Below, piece after piece: positions 53,939-63,092 of a stretch of DNA of 64,000 nt (its first letter is position 1; each line of letters opens with the position of its first letter). Made by a program: the position numbers and the translations under genes. The DNA comes from Rikenella microfusus (lineage in GTDB: Bacteria > Bacteroidota > Bacteroidia > Bacteroidales > Tenuifilaceae), in assembly GCA_020722565.1 (NCBI GenBank), contig DYKO01000002.1:84725-148724 (forward strand). Direction: 5' to 3'. The notes beneath the pieces are model-generated. The model was not told the DNA's origin. It saw only the letters and a list, made by a program, of their open reading frames with translations, and ran no database searches.

Positions 53939-55237
53939 TTAGAGTACAATTTCTCCGTATAAATCATATTCCGTCGCCGATGTTACCCTTACATTTATAA
54001 AATCACCGGGATTCACCTTTGCCCCATTGGCAACCACCAAGACCTCCTGATCCACCTCTGGTGAATCGTACTCAGTTCTGCAAACAAGGTAGTTGTCCTC
54101 AAAGCCATCGACAATTACATTAAATATCCTGCCCACTCTTTTCTGGTTCAGCTCGTAAGAAATATTTTGTTGAGCTTGCATCAGCGCTTCGTGCCTACGC
54201 CTCTTTTCTTTTGGTTCAATGGAGTCCGGGTAATGCTGCTGGGCGTAGGTTCCATCCTCTTCGGAGTATTCAAAAACTCCCACTCTATCGAAACGAAAAG
54301 TATTAACAAACTCAAGAAGTTCATCAAATGCTTCACGGGTTTCGCCCGGATGACCTACCAAAAAAGTGGTTCTGATGGCCAAATCGGGCATTGAACTTCG
54401 AAGTTGATTAATGAAATCAATGGTTTGAGCACGATCAATACCCCTTCGCATCATTTTTAATACATTATCATTGATATGCTGAAGGGGAACATCAATATAC
54501 TTGCATATTTTAGGGTTATCGCGCATAACCCATATCAACTCTTTGGGGAATGCGTAGGGATAAGCATAATGAAGTCTAATCCAATCTATACCATCAATAT
54601 TGCTGAGCTCATTCATTAACTCTGCAATTCTTCTTTTCCCATAAAGGTCGTAACCGTAATAGGTTGTGTCCTGTGCTATTACAATAAGTTCCTTCACCCC
54701 CTTTTGGGCTAACAGCCTAGCCTCTTGAATTAGCGAGTCCATGGTTCGGGATCTGTGCTTTCCCCGAATTAAGGGAATGGCACAATAGGAGCAACCCCAG
54801 TTACAACCCTCAGATATCTTAAGATAGGCAAAATGGGATGGAGTTGTCTGCAATCGGTTAACAATATCCTTTTGGTTTAAACTGGTGTTTAGGTCCGATA
54901 AAATCAATGGTAGATCTGATACACCATAAAAGCCATCCACCTCAGGTAGTTCGCTAATAAGCTCATTGCGGTAGCGCTGCGATAAGCAACCCATAACGTA
55001 AACCTTATCAATTAGTCCATGTTCTTTTGCATTGATAAAGTTCAGAATAGTATCAATGGATTCTTCTTTGGCATCGGCAATAAAACCGCAGGTATTCACT
55101 ATTACCACTTTTGCAGATGTATCATTAGAGTTGTGAATAATTTCCCATCCCCCCTTTTGCAACTGATACATAAGTACCTCTGAGTCAACAACATTTTTGG
55201 AGCAACCCAGGGTAACCACATTGATTTTTTTTGCCAT
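53939..55237 (-). CDS. rimO: Ribosomal protein S12 methylthiotransferase RimO
   Basis: 432 residues. Adds a methylthio group to an aspartate of ribosomal protein uS12. N-terminal UPF0004 domain with cluster cysteines C12, C50 and C84, radical SAM core with C145-x3-C149-x2-C152 (EGCNWGCSYC), and a C-terminal TRAM domain (about 365-432). The size and motif spacing fit RimO rather than MiaB. It starts two bases after the ftsY stop, so the two form one unit. Confidence 0.96.
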   Translation of the reverse strand: MAKKINVVTLGCSKNVVDSEVLMYQLQKGGWEIIHNSNDTSAKVVIVNTCGFIADAKEESIDTILNFINAKEHGLIDKVYVMGCLSQRYRNELISELPEVDGFYGVSDLPLILSDLNTSLNQKDIVNRLQTTPSHFAYLKISEGCNWGCSYCAIPLIRGKHRSRTMDSLIQEARLLAQKGVKELIVIAQDTTYYGYDLYGKRRIAELMNELSNIDGIDWIRLHYAYPYAFPKELIWVMRDNPKICKYIDVPLQHINDNVLKMMRRGIDRAQTIDFINQLRSSMPDLAIRTTFLVGHPGETREAFDELLEFVNTFRFDRVGVFEYSEEDGTYAQQHYPDSIEPKEKRRRHEALMQAQQNISYELNQKRVGRIFNVIVDGFEDNYLVCRTEYDSPEVDQEVLVVANGAKVNPGDFINVRVTSATEYDLYGEIVL

Positions 55238-55239
55238 TA

Positions 55240-56202
55240 CTACACGTTTCTGAAAAGCGACTCAACAAATTGGTTGCGATCGAAAATTTGAAGATCAGAC
55301 AATTTTTCCCCAACGCCTATATATTTTACGGGAATTTTGAACTGGTCAGAAATACCAAGAACAACTCCCCCCTTGGCTGTACCATCAAGTTTAGTAAGTG
55401 CAATAGCATTAACCTGAGTAGCTGTGGTAAACTCCCGAGCTTGCGCAAAGGCATTCTGACCCGTAGAGCCGTCGAGCACCAAAAGTACCTCGTGCGGGGC
55501 ATCGGGTATTACCTTTTGCATTACGCGTCTGATTTTTGACAGCTCATTCATAAGGTTAACCTTGTTATGAAGGCGTCCTGCTGTGTCAATAATAACCACA
55601 TCAATACTATTGGCAACTGCTGAATTTAGGGTATCAAAAGCAACTGCAGCTGGATCGGCACCCATCTGCTGCTTAACTATAGGAACATCAACCCTCTCTG
55701 CCCAAATGGTTAGCTGATCCACTGCTGCCGCACGAAACGTATCGGCAGCACCCAATAGTACTTTTTTACCACGATTTTTGAACATAAAGGCAAGTTTTCC
55801 AATGGTGGTGGTTTTTCCAACACCATTTACACCAACTACCATTATAACGTATGGTTTTTGCTGGTTTTCAATATTCTCCTGATTGTTTTGATAATTTTCA
55901 GCCAAAAGGCTTAAAATTTCAGATTTGAGAATGTTGTTAAGCTCCGCTGTGTTAAGGTATTTATCACTTGCTGCTCTTTTTTGAATTCGATCTATTATTT
56001 TAAGGGTAGTTTCAACGCCGACATCAGCGGAAACGAGGGTTTCCTCAAGTTCGTCCAAAACCTCATCATCAACCTTGGATTTTCCTGCAACCGCCCTAGA
56101 TAAACGTTTAAATAGGTTCTCCTTCGTTTTTGCCAGACCCTGATCAAGCGAGTTAGCCTGATTATCATTATCATTTGAATTAAAAATGTTAAGAATTCCC
56201 AT
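55240..56202 (-). CDS. ftsY: Signal recognition particle receptor FtsY
   Basis: 320 residues from the ATG at 56202. GTPase that docks the SRP-ribosome complex at the membrane. NG domain with GVNGVGKTT (G124 onward), DTFRAAAVDQL, DTAGRLHNK and TKLDGTAKGG. The acidic A domain is short (about 30 residues), as in many Bacteroidota. Upstream start at 56214 is possible. It precedes rimO and follows the ribosomal protein cluster after a terminator. Confidence 0.96.
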   Translation of the reverse strand: MGILNIFNSNDNDNQANSLDQGLAKTKENLFKRLSRAVAGKSKVDDEVLDELEETLVSADVGVETTLKIIDRIQKRAASDKYLNTAELNNILKSEILSLLAENYQNNQENIENQQKPYVIMVVGVNGVGKTTTIGKLAFMFKNRGKKVLLGAADTFRAAAVDQLTIWAERVDVPIVKQQMGADPAAVAFDTLNSAVANSIDVVIIDTAGRLHNKVNLMNELSKIRRVMQKVIPDAPHEVLLVLDGSTGQNAFAQAREFTTATQVNAIALTKLDGTAKGGVVLGISDQFKIPVKYIGVGEKLSDLQIFDRNQFVESLFRNV

Positions 56203-56229
56203 AATCCTGAGCAATATGTGAGTGCGAAT

Positions 56230-56268
56230 ATAATAAAAAAGAAAGCTTTTCGATAATTCGAAAAGCTT
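56230..56268 (-). terminator. Terminator between the rpmB cluster and ftsY
   Basis: On the minus strand AAGCTTTTCG and CGAAAAGCTT (arms at 56259-56268 and 56243-56252) with a six-base loop, then TCTTTTTTATT. It ends the rpmB-rpmG-DUF4295 transcript before ftsY. Confidence 0.85.
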
Positions 56269-56292
56269 AATCTAGAGGTATTTGACAGAAAA

Positions 56293-56445
56293 CTATTTTT
56301 CTTTAAAGAACTCGTTCATCTCTGACTTATCCATCATCTCTTCTTTGAAAATGTAGGCGCCAGTCTTTGGTGAACGCACCATTTTAATACATTTGGTACG
56401 ATCCTTAGTACCTTTTTGCAACGAAGCAACTACTTTCTTTGCCAT
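56293..56445 (-). CDS. DUF4295 small protein
   Basis: 50 residues: starts MAKKVVASLQKGTKDRTKCI and ends SEMNEFFKEK. It is a basic, Bacteroidota-specific protein that follows rpmG, and is thought to be ribosome-associated from this context. The gene starts 11 bases after the rpmG stop on the same strand. It is too short for common ORF cut-offs and is easy to miss. Confidence 0.92.
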   Translation of the reverse strand: MAKKVVASLQKGTKDRTKCIKMVRSPKTGAYIFKEEMMDKSEMNEFFKEK

Positions 56446-56456
56446 AACCTAATAGA

Positions 56457-56639
56457 TTATTTAATTTCACGATGTAGAGTAACCCTTTTAAGAATAGGAT
56501 TGTACTTGCGACGCTCTAATCTTTCAGGGGTATTCTTTTTATTTTTGGTGGTTATGTACCTGGATGTTCCAGGCATTCCACTTTCCTTGTGCTCTGTACA
56601 TTCAAGTATCACTTGCACTCTATTTCCTTTTTTTGCCAT
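56457..56639 (-). CDS. rpmG: 50S ribosomal protein bL33
   Basis: 60 residues. Large-subunit protein with the conserved [18 protein letters not shown] opening and RKYNPILKR near the end. There is one cysteine only, so it is the zinc-free type (C-minus) rather than the four-cysteine form. It lies between rpmB and the DUF4295 gene. Confidence 0.96.
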   Translation of the reverse strand: MAKKGNRVQVILECTEHKESGMPGTSRYITTKNKKNTPERLERRKYNPILKRVTLHREIK

Positions 56640-56659
56640 TGCTTAATAAATTTAAACAA

Positions 56660-56896
56660 TTAAATGTGACCCTTTTCAACAACTTTTTTCAAAGCGTTTT
56701 CCAAACCTATTTTGTTAATAGTTCTCATAGCAGATGTAGTCACCCTTAAGGTAATCCAACGTTCCTCACTTTCGAGGTAGAACCTTTTGTACTTTAGGTT
56801 TGGTAGGAATCTACGTTTTGTTCTTCTTTTAGAGTGAGATACATTGTTTCCCACCATAGGTTTTTTACCGGTTAACTGACAAACTCTAGACATCAC
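56660..56896 (-). CDS. rpmB: 50S ribosomal protein bL28
   Basis: 78 residues. Large-subunit protein with the typical start [21 protein letters not shown] and the TRRRFLPNL-like segment [13 protein letters not shown]. One cysteine, no CxxC pair, so it is the zinc-free type. First gene of the rpmB-rpmG-DUF4295 unit. Confidence 0.97.
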   Translation of the reverse strand: MMSRVCQLTGKKPMVGNNVSHSKRRTKRRFLPNLKYKRFYLESEERWITLRVTTSAMRTINKIGLENALKKVVEKGHI

Positions 56897-57122
56897 TGTA
56901 TATTTTACCGTTTTTACTTTTTTTCGAAACAGGACGCAAATTACGTTATTATTTATGAATTAATCAAATATTTTTCGAAAAAATTACTGATTATTAGTTC
57001 ACATTTAGCATAAAAGATCAATTTCTGAAATTATAAAATATTATATAATGTTGATTTTATGTATCTTATATTAATGTATCAAAACATATAGGTTAATAAA
57101 AAATTTACCCTTCTCAAGTTAG

Positions 57123-58364
57123 CTACTCTGAATGAATTAATTTTCTAAGCTCATTCAATGCAGTAAAGGCCGCCCGTTGTATATTGATATCCCTTAGGTT
57201 GCCTAACGTAAAATGTTCAATTCTTTGATTTTTATTAGATGCTACGCCAATCCATGTTGTACCCACTGGTTTGTCAGTTGTTCCTCCAGATGGTCCGGCT
57301 ATTCCTGATACCGCTATGGCGTAATCGCAAGCAAATACACGTAATACCCCATCGAGCATTTGGCTAACCGTTTGGCTACTAACTGCACCATGGGTAGCAA
57401 TTACATCAGAATTTACACCCAAAACGCCGGTTTTAATACTATTGTCGTAGGCCACAACACCACCTATAAATAAATCTGAGCTGCCGGGGATTTGTGTTAT
57501 GAGGTGCGAGATGTAACCACCGGTACAACTCTCGGCAACAGCAATCTTTTTGTTCCTTTCTCTTAGCAAACGCGATACAACTATAGGCAAAGTGTCATCA
57601 TTATAGCCAAAAATGTAGGGGTTAAGCATTTCATTTAGGATAACGGAAAGATTATCAATTTGTTGATGCAAACTTTCCCTACTATTACCAAAGGCAGTTA
57701 GCCTTAATTTGATACCCGAAGGTCCAGGAAGGTATGCCAAACGAACATTTGAAGGCATAGCCCTTTCAAAATCAGTAAGCATATCGGATAAAAACGATTC
57801 CGCTATTCCAAAAGTGTTAATCGAATATCTTACAACTTCTCTTCGACCTTCAAGGTGAGCCAGTATGGGCACTACATCATTATTGAACATTTCCTTCATC
57901 TCAAATGGAACCCCGGGCAATGAAATCAGCATGCTATTGTTCTGATGAAAAACCATTCCGGGGGCAGTACCGTATAGGTTAACGATTGGTGTACATGAAG
58001 AAGGAACAACAGCCTGATTTTTATTGGTTTCAGTAAGGGGTAATCCCCTTTTACTGAATATTAAGCTAATTTGATGGAGCGACTCCTCGTGAAGAATGAG
58101 CCTGCCACCAAATAGATTACAAAGAGCATACTTAGTTTTATCGTCGCTGGTGGGGCCTAAACCTCCGGTTGTTATAATCAGTTCGACGGTTTGCAGCAAA
58201 TTGTTGACAGCTTGATAAATTGCGTTTTCCTCATCGGCTATGCTAAGGGTTTGCACAACATCAATACCCAAATCAGTCAAACGGCTTGCAATCCAAGCCG
58301 AATTAGTATCGATAATCTGGCCTATCAGGATCTCATCGCCAATTGTCAGAATGGCTGCTTTCAT
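57123..58364 (-). CDS. cinA: CinA family protein (NMN deamidase / competence-damage family)
   Basis: 413 residues. N-terminal MoaB-like domain (about 1-170; TIGDEILIGQIIDTNSAW, TTGGLGPTSDDKT) and C-terminal CinA/PncC amidase domain (about 250-410; AVAESCTGGYISHLIT, VSGIAGPSGGTTDKPVG). The family deamidates nicotinamide mononucleotide in the NAD salvage path and/or hydrolyses ADP-ribose. Normal length. It lies downstream of a tRNA gene on the same strand with a hairpin between. Confidence 0.94.
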   Translation of the reverse strand: MKAAILTIGDEILIGQIIDTNSAWIASRLTDLGIDVVQTLSIADEENAIYQAVNNLLQTVELIITTGGLGPTSDDKTKYALCNLFGGRLILHEESLHQISLIFSKRGLPLTETNKNQAVVPSSCTPIVNLYGTAPGMVFHQNNSMLISLPGVPFEMKEMFNNDVVPILAHLEGRREVVRYSINTFGIAESFLSDMLTDFERAMPSNVRLAYLPGPSGIKLRLTAFGNSRESLHQQIDNLSVILNEMLNPYIFGYNDDTLPIVVSRLLRERNKKIAVAESCTGGYISHLITQIPGSSDLFIGGVVAYDNSIKTGVLGVNSDVIATHGAVSSQTVSQMLDGVLRVFACDYAIAVSGIAGPSGGTTDKPVGTTWIGVASNKNQRIEHFTLGNLRDINIQRAAFTALNELRKLIHSE

Positions 58365-58380
58365 GGCTACTTGAAATTAA

Positions 58381-58406
58381 GGACAGGTTGAATTCCTGTC
58401 CTTTTT
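58381..58406. terminator. Hairpin between tRNA-Thr and cinA
   Basis: GGACAGG (58381-58387) pairs with CCTGTCC (58395-58401), followed by TTTTT on the plus strand. On the minus strand the downstream T-run is short, so its direction of action is unclear. Confidence 0.55.
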
Positions 58407-58407
58407 G

Positions 58408-58481
58408 AGCCTCTCACGGGATTTGAACCCGCGACCTGCGGTTTACGAAACCGCCGCTCTAACCAACTGAGCTAAAGAGGC
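58408..58481 (-). tRNA. tRNA-Thr (anticodon CGU)
   Basis: 74-base cloverleaf on the minus strand. Acceptor GCCTCTT pairs with GAGAGGC (one G-T), D arm GCTCAGTTGGTTAGAGC, anticodon stem GCGGT/ACCGC with loop TTCGTAA (anticodon CGT, reads ACG), T arm GCGGGTTCAAATCCCGT. No CCA is encoded. The weak -7 element at 58494-58501 may be its promoter. Confidence 0.95.
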
Positions 58482-58493
58482 ATTTTTCTGCTG

Positions 58494-58501
58494 CAAAAAT
58501 A
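58494..58501 (-). promoter_or_regulatory. Possible -7 element of the tRNA-Thr gene (TATTTTTG)
   Basis: Exact TAnnTTTG on the minus strand, 12 bases upstream of the tRNA 5' end. No -33 TTG nearby. Confidence 0.45.
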
Positions 58502-58598
58502 TTAAATATTGCGTATTCAGTAAATAAAAATTATTGACAAAAAATAAAATGTTATATCTAATTGTAGTACTTATTAAAGCATAATTTAAATGAAGTAT

Positions 58599-59576
58599 CT
58601 ATTTAATTTTATTTCTACTTATACGAGTTGAAAGTACCTGGTAGTATTCGTTTAGATGTGCAAGTTTTGGATTCTTTTTTAAGGCAAATTCAAGCCATTC
58701 CAGAGCCACATCATATTTCCCGTTCATTTCGTTGGCTAAAGCCATATTAAAGGCAGCCTGTGATGCTAATTTATTGTTATCGGCATAAGTAAGGGGTTGC
58801 CATATTGAGGCGGCATCGAGCCATTTCCCCTTTACGGCCAAGGCATAGGCTTTTTTCATATGCATACTAGACCCGTGTACAAACACAACCCTAATGGCTT
58901 TTTGCCATGTTGGTGCAATACTGCTGCCAAAGTGTTCGCCGGCATCTGCTCCGGCATATGCGCAAACTTCGAATACGCCGGGTAGCTGGTTACCAGGGGT
59001 AACAGCAACCCAATCAGTTCCCTCCCAACTTAGAGTATCGGTGTACAGCTGACCAAGAAATATTTTTCGATCGTTTAGGTCATAGATTCTCCAATACGCA
59101 TATATGGAAACATCGATATATCCATAATATTCTTTAAAATCGTTGCGCCATTGTGGATATGTATCATAATAGGGTTTAACCTTAAGATATTCAAGCGAGA
59201 TTATCCAGGGCGAATTATAATAACCACTCAAGCTATCCAGAATATTCCAGCTAAGCGGTTGAATTACCTTTGAGGTATCGGAACGAACAATAGCTTGTTG
59301 AGCAACACTACTCCCCTCAAACCAAGGCGATTGCTGAATCATAAGCATTAGGGCATTGGTAGCCTCAACCGACGAAATGCTATCGAGAGCCCAATCGAGC
59401 TGTTCAAGAGCCGTTGATGTTTGCCTGGCATGCAAATTGTTTAACACCAATATGTTTTGTCCGTATGCCCGAATGGGCTTATCTGGTGCATCATAAAACT
59501 CTATGCCCAGGTATCGGTATGGAATACATGAGGTAAAAAAGAATAGGAGAAGAGAAATAAATGGAATCTTCTTCAT
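58599..59576 (-). CDS. DUF6340 family lipoprotein
   Basis: 325 residues from the ATG at 59576. Lipoprotein signal with lipobox FTSC (C17). The central region is the DUF6340 type (YWRIYDLNDRKIFLGQLYTDTLSWEG), and the C-terminal part has TPR-like helices (AALAVKGKWLDAASIW-type). Function unknown; it is likely a periplasmic or outer-membrane lipoprotein. The gene stands alone. Confidence 0.82.
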   Translation of the reverse strand: MKKIPFISLLLFFFTSCIPYRYLGIEFYDAPDKPIRAYGQNILVLNNLHARQTSTALEQLDWALDSISSVEATNALMLMIQQSPWFEGSSVAQQAIVRSDTSKVIQPLSWNILDSLSGYYNSPWIISLEYLKVKPYYDTYPQWRNDFKEYYGYIDVSIYAYWRIYDLNDRKIFLGQLYTDTLSWEGTDWVAVTPGNQLPGVFEVCAYAGADAGEHFGSSIAPTWQKAIRVVFVHGSSMHMKKAYALAVKGKWLDAASIWQPLTYADNNKLASQAAFNMALANEMNGKYDVALEWLEFALKKNPKLAHLNEYYQVLSTRISRNKIK

Positions 59577-59715
59577 TATAAACATTATAAATGTTGTAAA
59601 CTTTTAATAGGAGAAACAGGTTTATAAAAACAAAAAGTTGAAAACAGAATTTTAAATGTACCATATAACAAGTTAAAACTGTTTTCAACTTTATTGCTTA
59701 CTTTGTTAAATATAA

Positions 59716-60462
59716 TTAGGTATTCATTGCGCCACAAACGTTAATAACTTGTCCGCTAACATATGATGAAAGATCGGAGCCAAGAAAAATACATACGTTT
59801 GCAACATCTTCAGGGGTTCCCCCGCGTTGGAGAGGAATTTTTTTAATCCATTCCTCGCGAACCTCATCGGGAAGTTTATGTGTCATTTCGGTAACAATAA
59901 ATCCTGGGGCAATGGCATTGCAGCGGATATTACGAGAGCCCAATTCACGAGCAACAGCTTTGGTAAAGCCAATAATACCAGCCTTTGATGCTGCGTAATT
60001 TGCTTGTCCGGCGTTACCTGAAACCCCTACTACTGAACTCATGTTAATAATTGATCCATTTTTCTGTTTAAGCATATATTTTTGAACAGCCTTAGTAAGA
60101 TTGAACACCGATTTAAGGTTAACCTTTATAACTAGGTCCCACTGTTCCTCGGTCATGCGCATTAATAGGGTGTCGCGAGTTATACCGGCGTTGTTGACAA
60201 GAATGTCAATTTGACCAAAATCCTTAGCAATTTCATCCACAATTTTTTGGGAATTTTCAAAGTCTGATGCATCGGAAGCATAACCCTTGGACTTTACACC
60301 CATTGCTAATAATTCCTGTTCAAGCGATTTCATGTTGTCGTCATAAACAATATCAGTAAATGCAACGTTTGCTCCTTGGCGGGCAAAGGCAATGGCAATG
60401 GATCGGCCAATACCGCGTGCAGCACCGGTAACTATGCCGGTTTTTCCTTCAAGTAACTTCAT
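59716..60462 (-). CDS. fabG: 3-oxoacyl-[acyl-carrier-protein] reductase FabG
   Basis: 248 residues from the ATG at 60462 (a TTG two codons upstream is rejected). Short-chain dehydrogenase: NADPH loop TGAARGIG (12-19), NNAG (90-93) and the catalytic N115, S143, Y156, K160. The ending SGQVINVCGAMNT is a FabG-like terminus. It reduces 3-oxoacyl-ACP in fatty acid synthesis. Single gene with a -7 element upstream. Confidence 0.93.
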   Translation of the reverse strand: MKLLEGKTGIVTGAARGIGRSIAIAFARQGANVAFTDIVYDDNMKSLEQELLAMGVKSKGYASDASDFENSQKIVDEIAKDFGQIDILVNNAGITRDTLLMRMTEEQWDLVIKVNLKSVFNLTKAVQKYMLKQKNGSIINMSSVVGVSGNAGQANYAASKAGIIGFTKAVARELGSRNIRCNAIAPGFIVTEMTHKLPDEVREEWIKKIPLQRGGTPEDVANVCIFLGSDLSSYVSGQVINVCGAMNT

Positions 60463-60491
60463 AGGCAATATATTTAAATTTGATTCATTGA

Positions 60492-60499
60492 CAAAAGTA
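60492..60499 (-). promoter_or_regulatory. -7 promoter element of fabG (TACTTTTG)
   Basis: Exact TAnnTTTG on the minus strand, 29 bases before the fabG ATG. No regular -33 element. Confidence 0.5.
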
Positions 60500-60686
60500 A
60501 GAAAAAATCAAAACTTACTTCCATTATAGATACATATTATAAAATGCAGAACAGTCAAGCTATACAGACAATATTAGAAAATTATAAAAGCAGAGCATTT
60601 TCTATCCCCTATTTGTTATTAAGGCATATTATAGTATATTCACACTTTGAATATTTTCCAACAAATCATACATAATTTGCTAAGCC

Positions 60687-63029
60687 ATGAAAATAAAATT
60701 GCGTCTTAGGATAAAGTTACTCCTGTCAATTTTAGCTATTGCAGCCATGATTTTTTGGGCAAGCATATACTTCCTTTCATCTAAGGTAGACAAGGTTGCC
60801 CGTGAAAATATATACAGCTACATTGAAGCTGCCACTCGAGAAAATTCCAATAATATAAAAGGGCAATTTGAAAAGCAAATAGGCATGGCCATGGCTCTAG
60901 CACAGGGCTTTCAAAATTTTAAAGAGTTAACATACAATGAGATAAAAACACAAACCTTTAACCATTTAGAGGGGGTTGCAAAAAACAATCCCAGCTATCT
61001 CTCGGTCTGGGCTAGTTGGGAGCTATGGGCAATCGATAGCGAGTGGGACAAACCCTACGGAAGAGAAAGATACACATGTCTTTGGGAAAACAATAATCTT
61101 AAACAAATTATTGATAGGTTAAATGAAATAGGCGATGATGAATTAAGTTTATACTATCAGTTAAAGGTAAACAAAAAAGAGGCTATTCTTGATCCCTACT
61201 TGTACACCTATACTGGTAGTACCGAAAAGGTTCTGGAAACAAGCATTTGCGTTCCTCTAATAAGCAACGGAAAATTTGCAGCTTTATTTGGTTTTGATGT
61301 GGAACTTTCTCATTACCAGAAAATTATCAAAAATATTAGACCCTTTAACGGCAGTTTTGCCGTTCTCCTATCAAATAATGGTACAATAGTTGCACATCCC
61401 AACACAAACCTAATAGGTTTAGCAGCAGATAGCATCCTAAATGAGAGGAAGAACCTACTTGCCACATTAAAACAAAACGGCAGATTTGCTAATACCATAA
61501 CTCTGAATGATACATCTTTTTTTGCATCATTTGTTTCATTTGGTTTCGGTGATGCGCAAGAAAAGTGGTACCTGGGTATATATGTACCAGAAGAAGTTAT
61601 AGAAGAACAAACCCAAAAGATTGCTAAACAATCCAGAGCGGTTATGATGACTGGATTGCTCTTTCTTGCTGTTATTATTTGGATAATTTCGTATAGCATT
61701 ACGCGCCCTCTTGTAAAAGCAACACTTGTTTTGGGAGAACTTTCGTTGGGGAAAATAGATCCATCAAAAAAAATTGAAATAAAATCGGGTGACGAAATTG
61801 AAGATATAGGTAACTCAATCAACATTCTTATTGACAGTTTATATAAAACAGCCCAGTTTGCTAAGGAAATTGGCAAAGGCAATCTTAATGTTCCCTTTAC
61901 CAAATTGAGCAACGATGATGTACTAGGAGAAGCACTCCTTGAAATGCGCAAGAGCCTTGAGCATGCAAACAAAATTGATGAGGAACGAAAGATTGAGGAG
62001 TTTAAAAACCGTTGGTATAACGAGGGTGTCGCAAAATTTGCAGAAATACTTAGGCATAATACAGACAATTTGAATGAATTTTCCTACGAAGCAATACATA
62101 ACCTAACCAAATATGTTAATGGTACTATTGGTGCCATTTTTATAAAAAACAGCGATAATCTCAACGATGTATATTTAGAACTATTAGCTACATATGCCTA
62201 TGAAAAAAGAAAGTATGAAGAAAAAAACATACGTTTCGGAGAGGGCTTAGTAGGAAGATGTGCCCAGGAAGCTGAAACCATTTATATAACAGAAATTCCA
62301 AAGGGATACATAAAAATTGCATCGGGTCTTGGTGAAGATGAGCCAACAGTGCTGTTACTAGTGCCCATGAAGATTAATGATGAGGTTCATGGCGTGATTG
62401 AACTAGCCTCATTTGAATCCATTGAGGATTATCAGATTAAGTTCATTGAAAAGATAGGTGAAAACATAGCCGCCACGATATCTAACGTAAAAATCAACAT
62501 ACGCACTGCTAAACTTCTTGAGGAATCTAGAATAAAATCCGAAGAACTAGCATCTCAAGAAGAGGAAATGCGCCAGAACATGGAGGAGCTACAAGCTACT
62601 CAGGAGGAATCGGCGCGAAAATCGGCTGAAATGGAAAGCTTAATTAACGCGCTGCACTCCTCGAGTTATGTAATAGAATACGATTTGAACGGTCATATAA
62701 TCAGTGTAAATCAGGCCTATCTTGCCCTAACAGGACAAACAGAAAGCGATGTAGTGGGTTCGCACCATTCCGATAACATAGAGATGAATGAAGAGCAAAA
62801 ACTCACCTATCAGAAATTCTGGCAGGATTTACGCAACGGTATAATTAAGAAAGAAACCAATAAGGTAAGGATTGGGGGTAAAACCTTTACATTTATCGAA
62901 ACCTATTCACCTATTTTGAATGAAAACAGAAAGGTGGTAAAAATTCTGAAAATAGCCCATAATATCACCGATTTTATTGAAAACAAGAATGATAAGTTGG
63001 GCGGAATCGAAGCAAAGAAGAAAAAATAA
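60687..63029 (+). CDS. Membrane sensor with Cache, HAMP, GAF and PAS domains, no output domain
   Basis: 780 residues. Membrane helix 10-30, an extracytoplasmic double Cache-type domain (about 35-310; NPSYLSVWASWELWAID, LDPYLYTYTG), membrane helix 319-338, HAMP (about 339-390) with a second HAMP-like helix pair (about 390-430), a GAF domain (about 455-600), a glutamate-rich coiled coil (about 605-650) and a PAS domain (about 650-760). No histidine kinase, GGDEF, EAL, methyl-accepting or phosphatase domain follows, and the C-terminus is basic. It probably signals by binding partner proteins. The gene is not linked to a response regulator here. Confidence 0.88.
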   Translation: MKIKLRLRIKLLLSILAIAAMIFWASIYFLSSKVDKVARENIYSYIEAATRENSNNIKGQFEKQIGMAMALAQGFQNFKELTYNEIKTQTFNHLEGVAKNNPSYLSVWASWELWAIDSEWDKPYGRERYTCLWENNNLKQIIDRLNEIGDDELSLYYQLKVNKKEAILDPYLYTYTGSTEKVLETSICVPLISNGKFAALFGFDVELSHYQKIIKNIRPFNGSFAVLLSNNGTIVAHPNTNLIGLAADSILNERKNLLATLKQNGRFANTITLNDTSFFASFVSFGFGDAQEKWYLGIYVPEEVIEEQTQKIAKQSRAVMMTGLLFLAVIIWIISYSITRPLVKATLVLGELSLGKIDPSKKIEIKSGDEIEDIGNSINILIDSLYKTAQFAKEIGKGNLNVPFTKLSNDDVLGEALLEMRKSLEHANKIDEERKIEEFKNRWYNEGVAKFAEILRHNTDNLNEFSYEAIHNLTKYVNGTIGAIFIKNSDNLNDVYLELLATYAYEKRKYEEKNIRFGEGLVGRCAQEAETIYITEIPKGYIKIASGLGEDEPTVLLLVPMKINDEVHGVIELASFESIEDYQIKFIEKIGENIAATISNVKINIRTAKLLEESRIKSEELASQEEEMRQNMEELQATQEESARKSAEMESLINALHSSSYVIEYDLNGHIISVNQAYLALTGQTESDVVGSHHSDNIEMNEEQKLTYQKFWQDLRNGIIKKETNKVRIGGKTFTFIETYSPILNENRKVVKILKIAHNITDFIENKNDKLGGIEAKKKK

Positions 63030-63048
63030 TATAATATAATATAATAAA

Positions 63049-63080
63049 AAAGGCCGGATTTTACCGGTCTTTCTTATTTT
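63049..63080. terminator. Terminator after the sensor gene
   Basis: AAAGGCCGG (63049-63057) and CCGGTCTTT (63063-63071) with a short loop and T-rich 3' flank, between convergent genes. Confidence 0.8.
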
Positions 63081-63092
63081 CGGTAGTAATTT

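Noticed and set aside
61313-62068. 251-codon minus-strand frame inside the sensor gene
   Set aside because: The plus-strand frame encodes clear Cache/HAMP sequence; the antisense frame is a compositional shadow with no domain.
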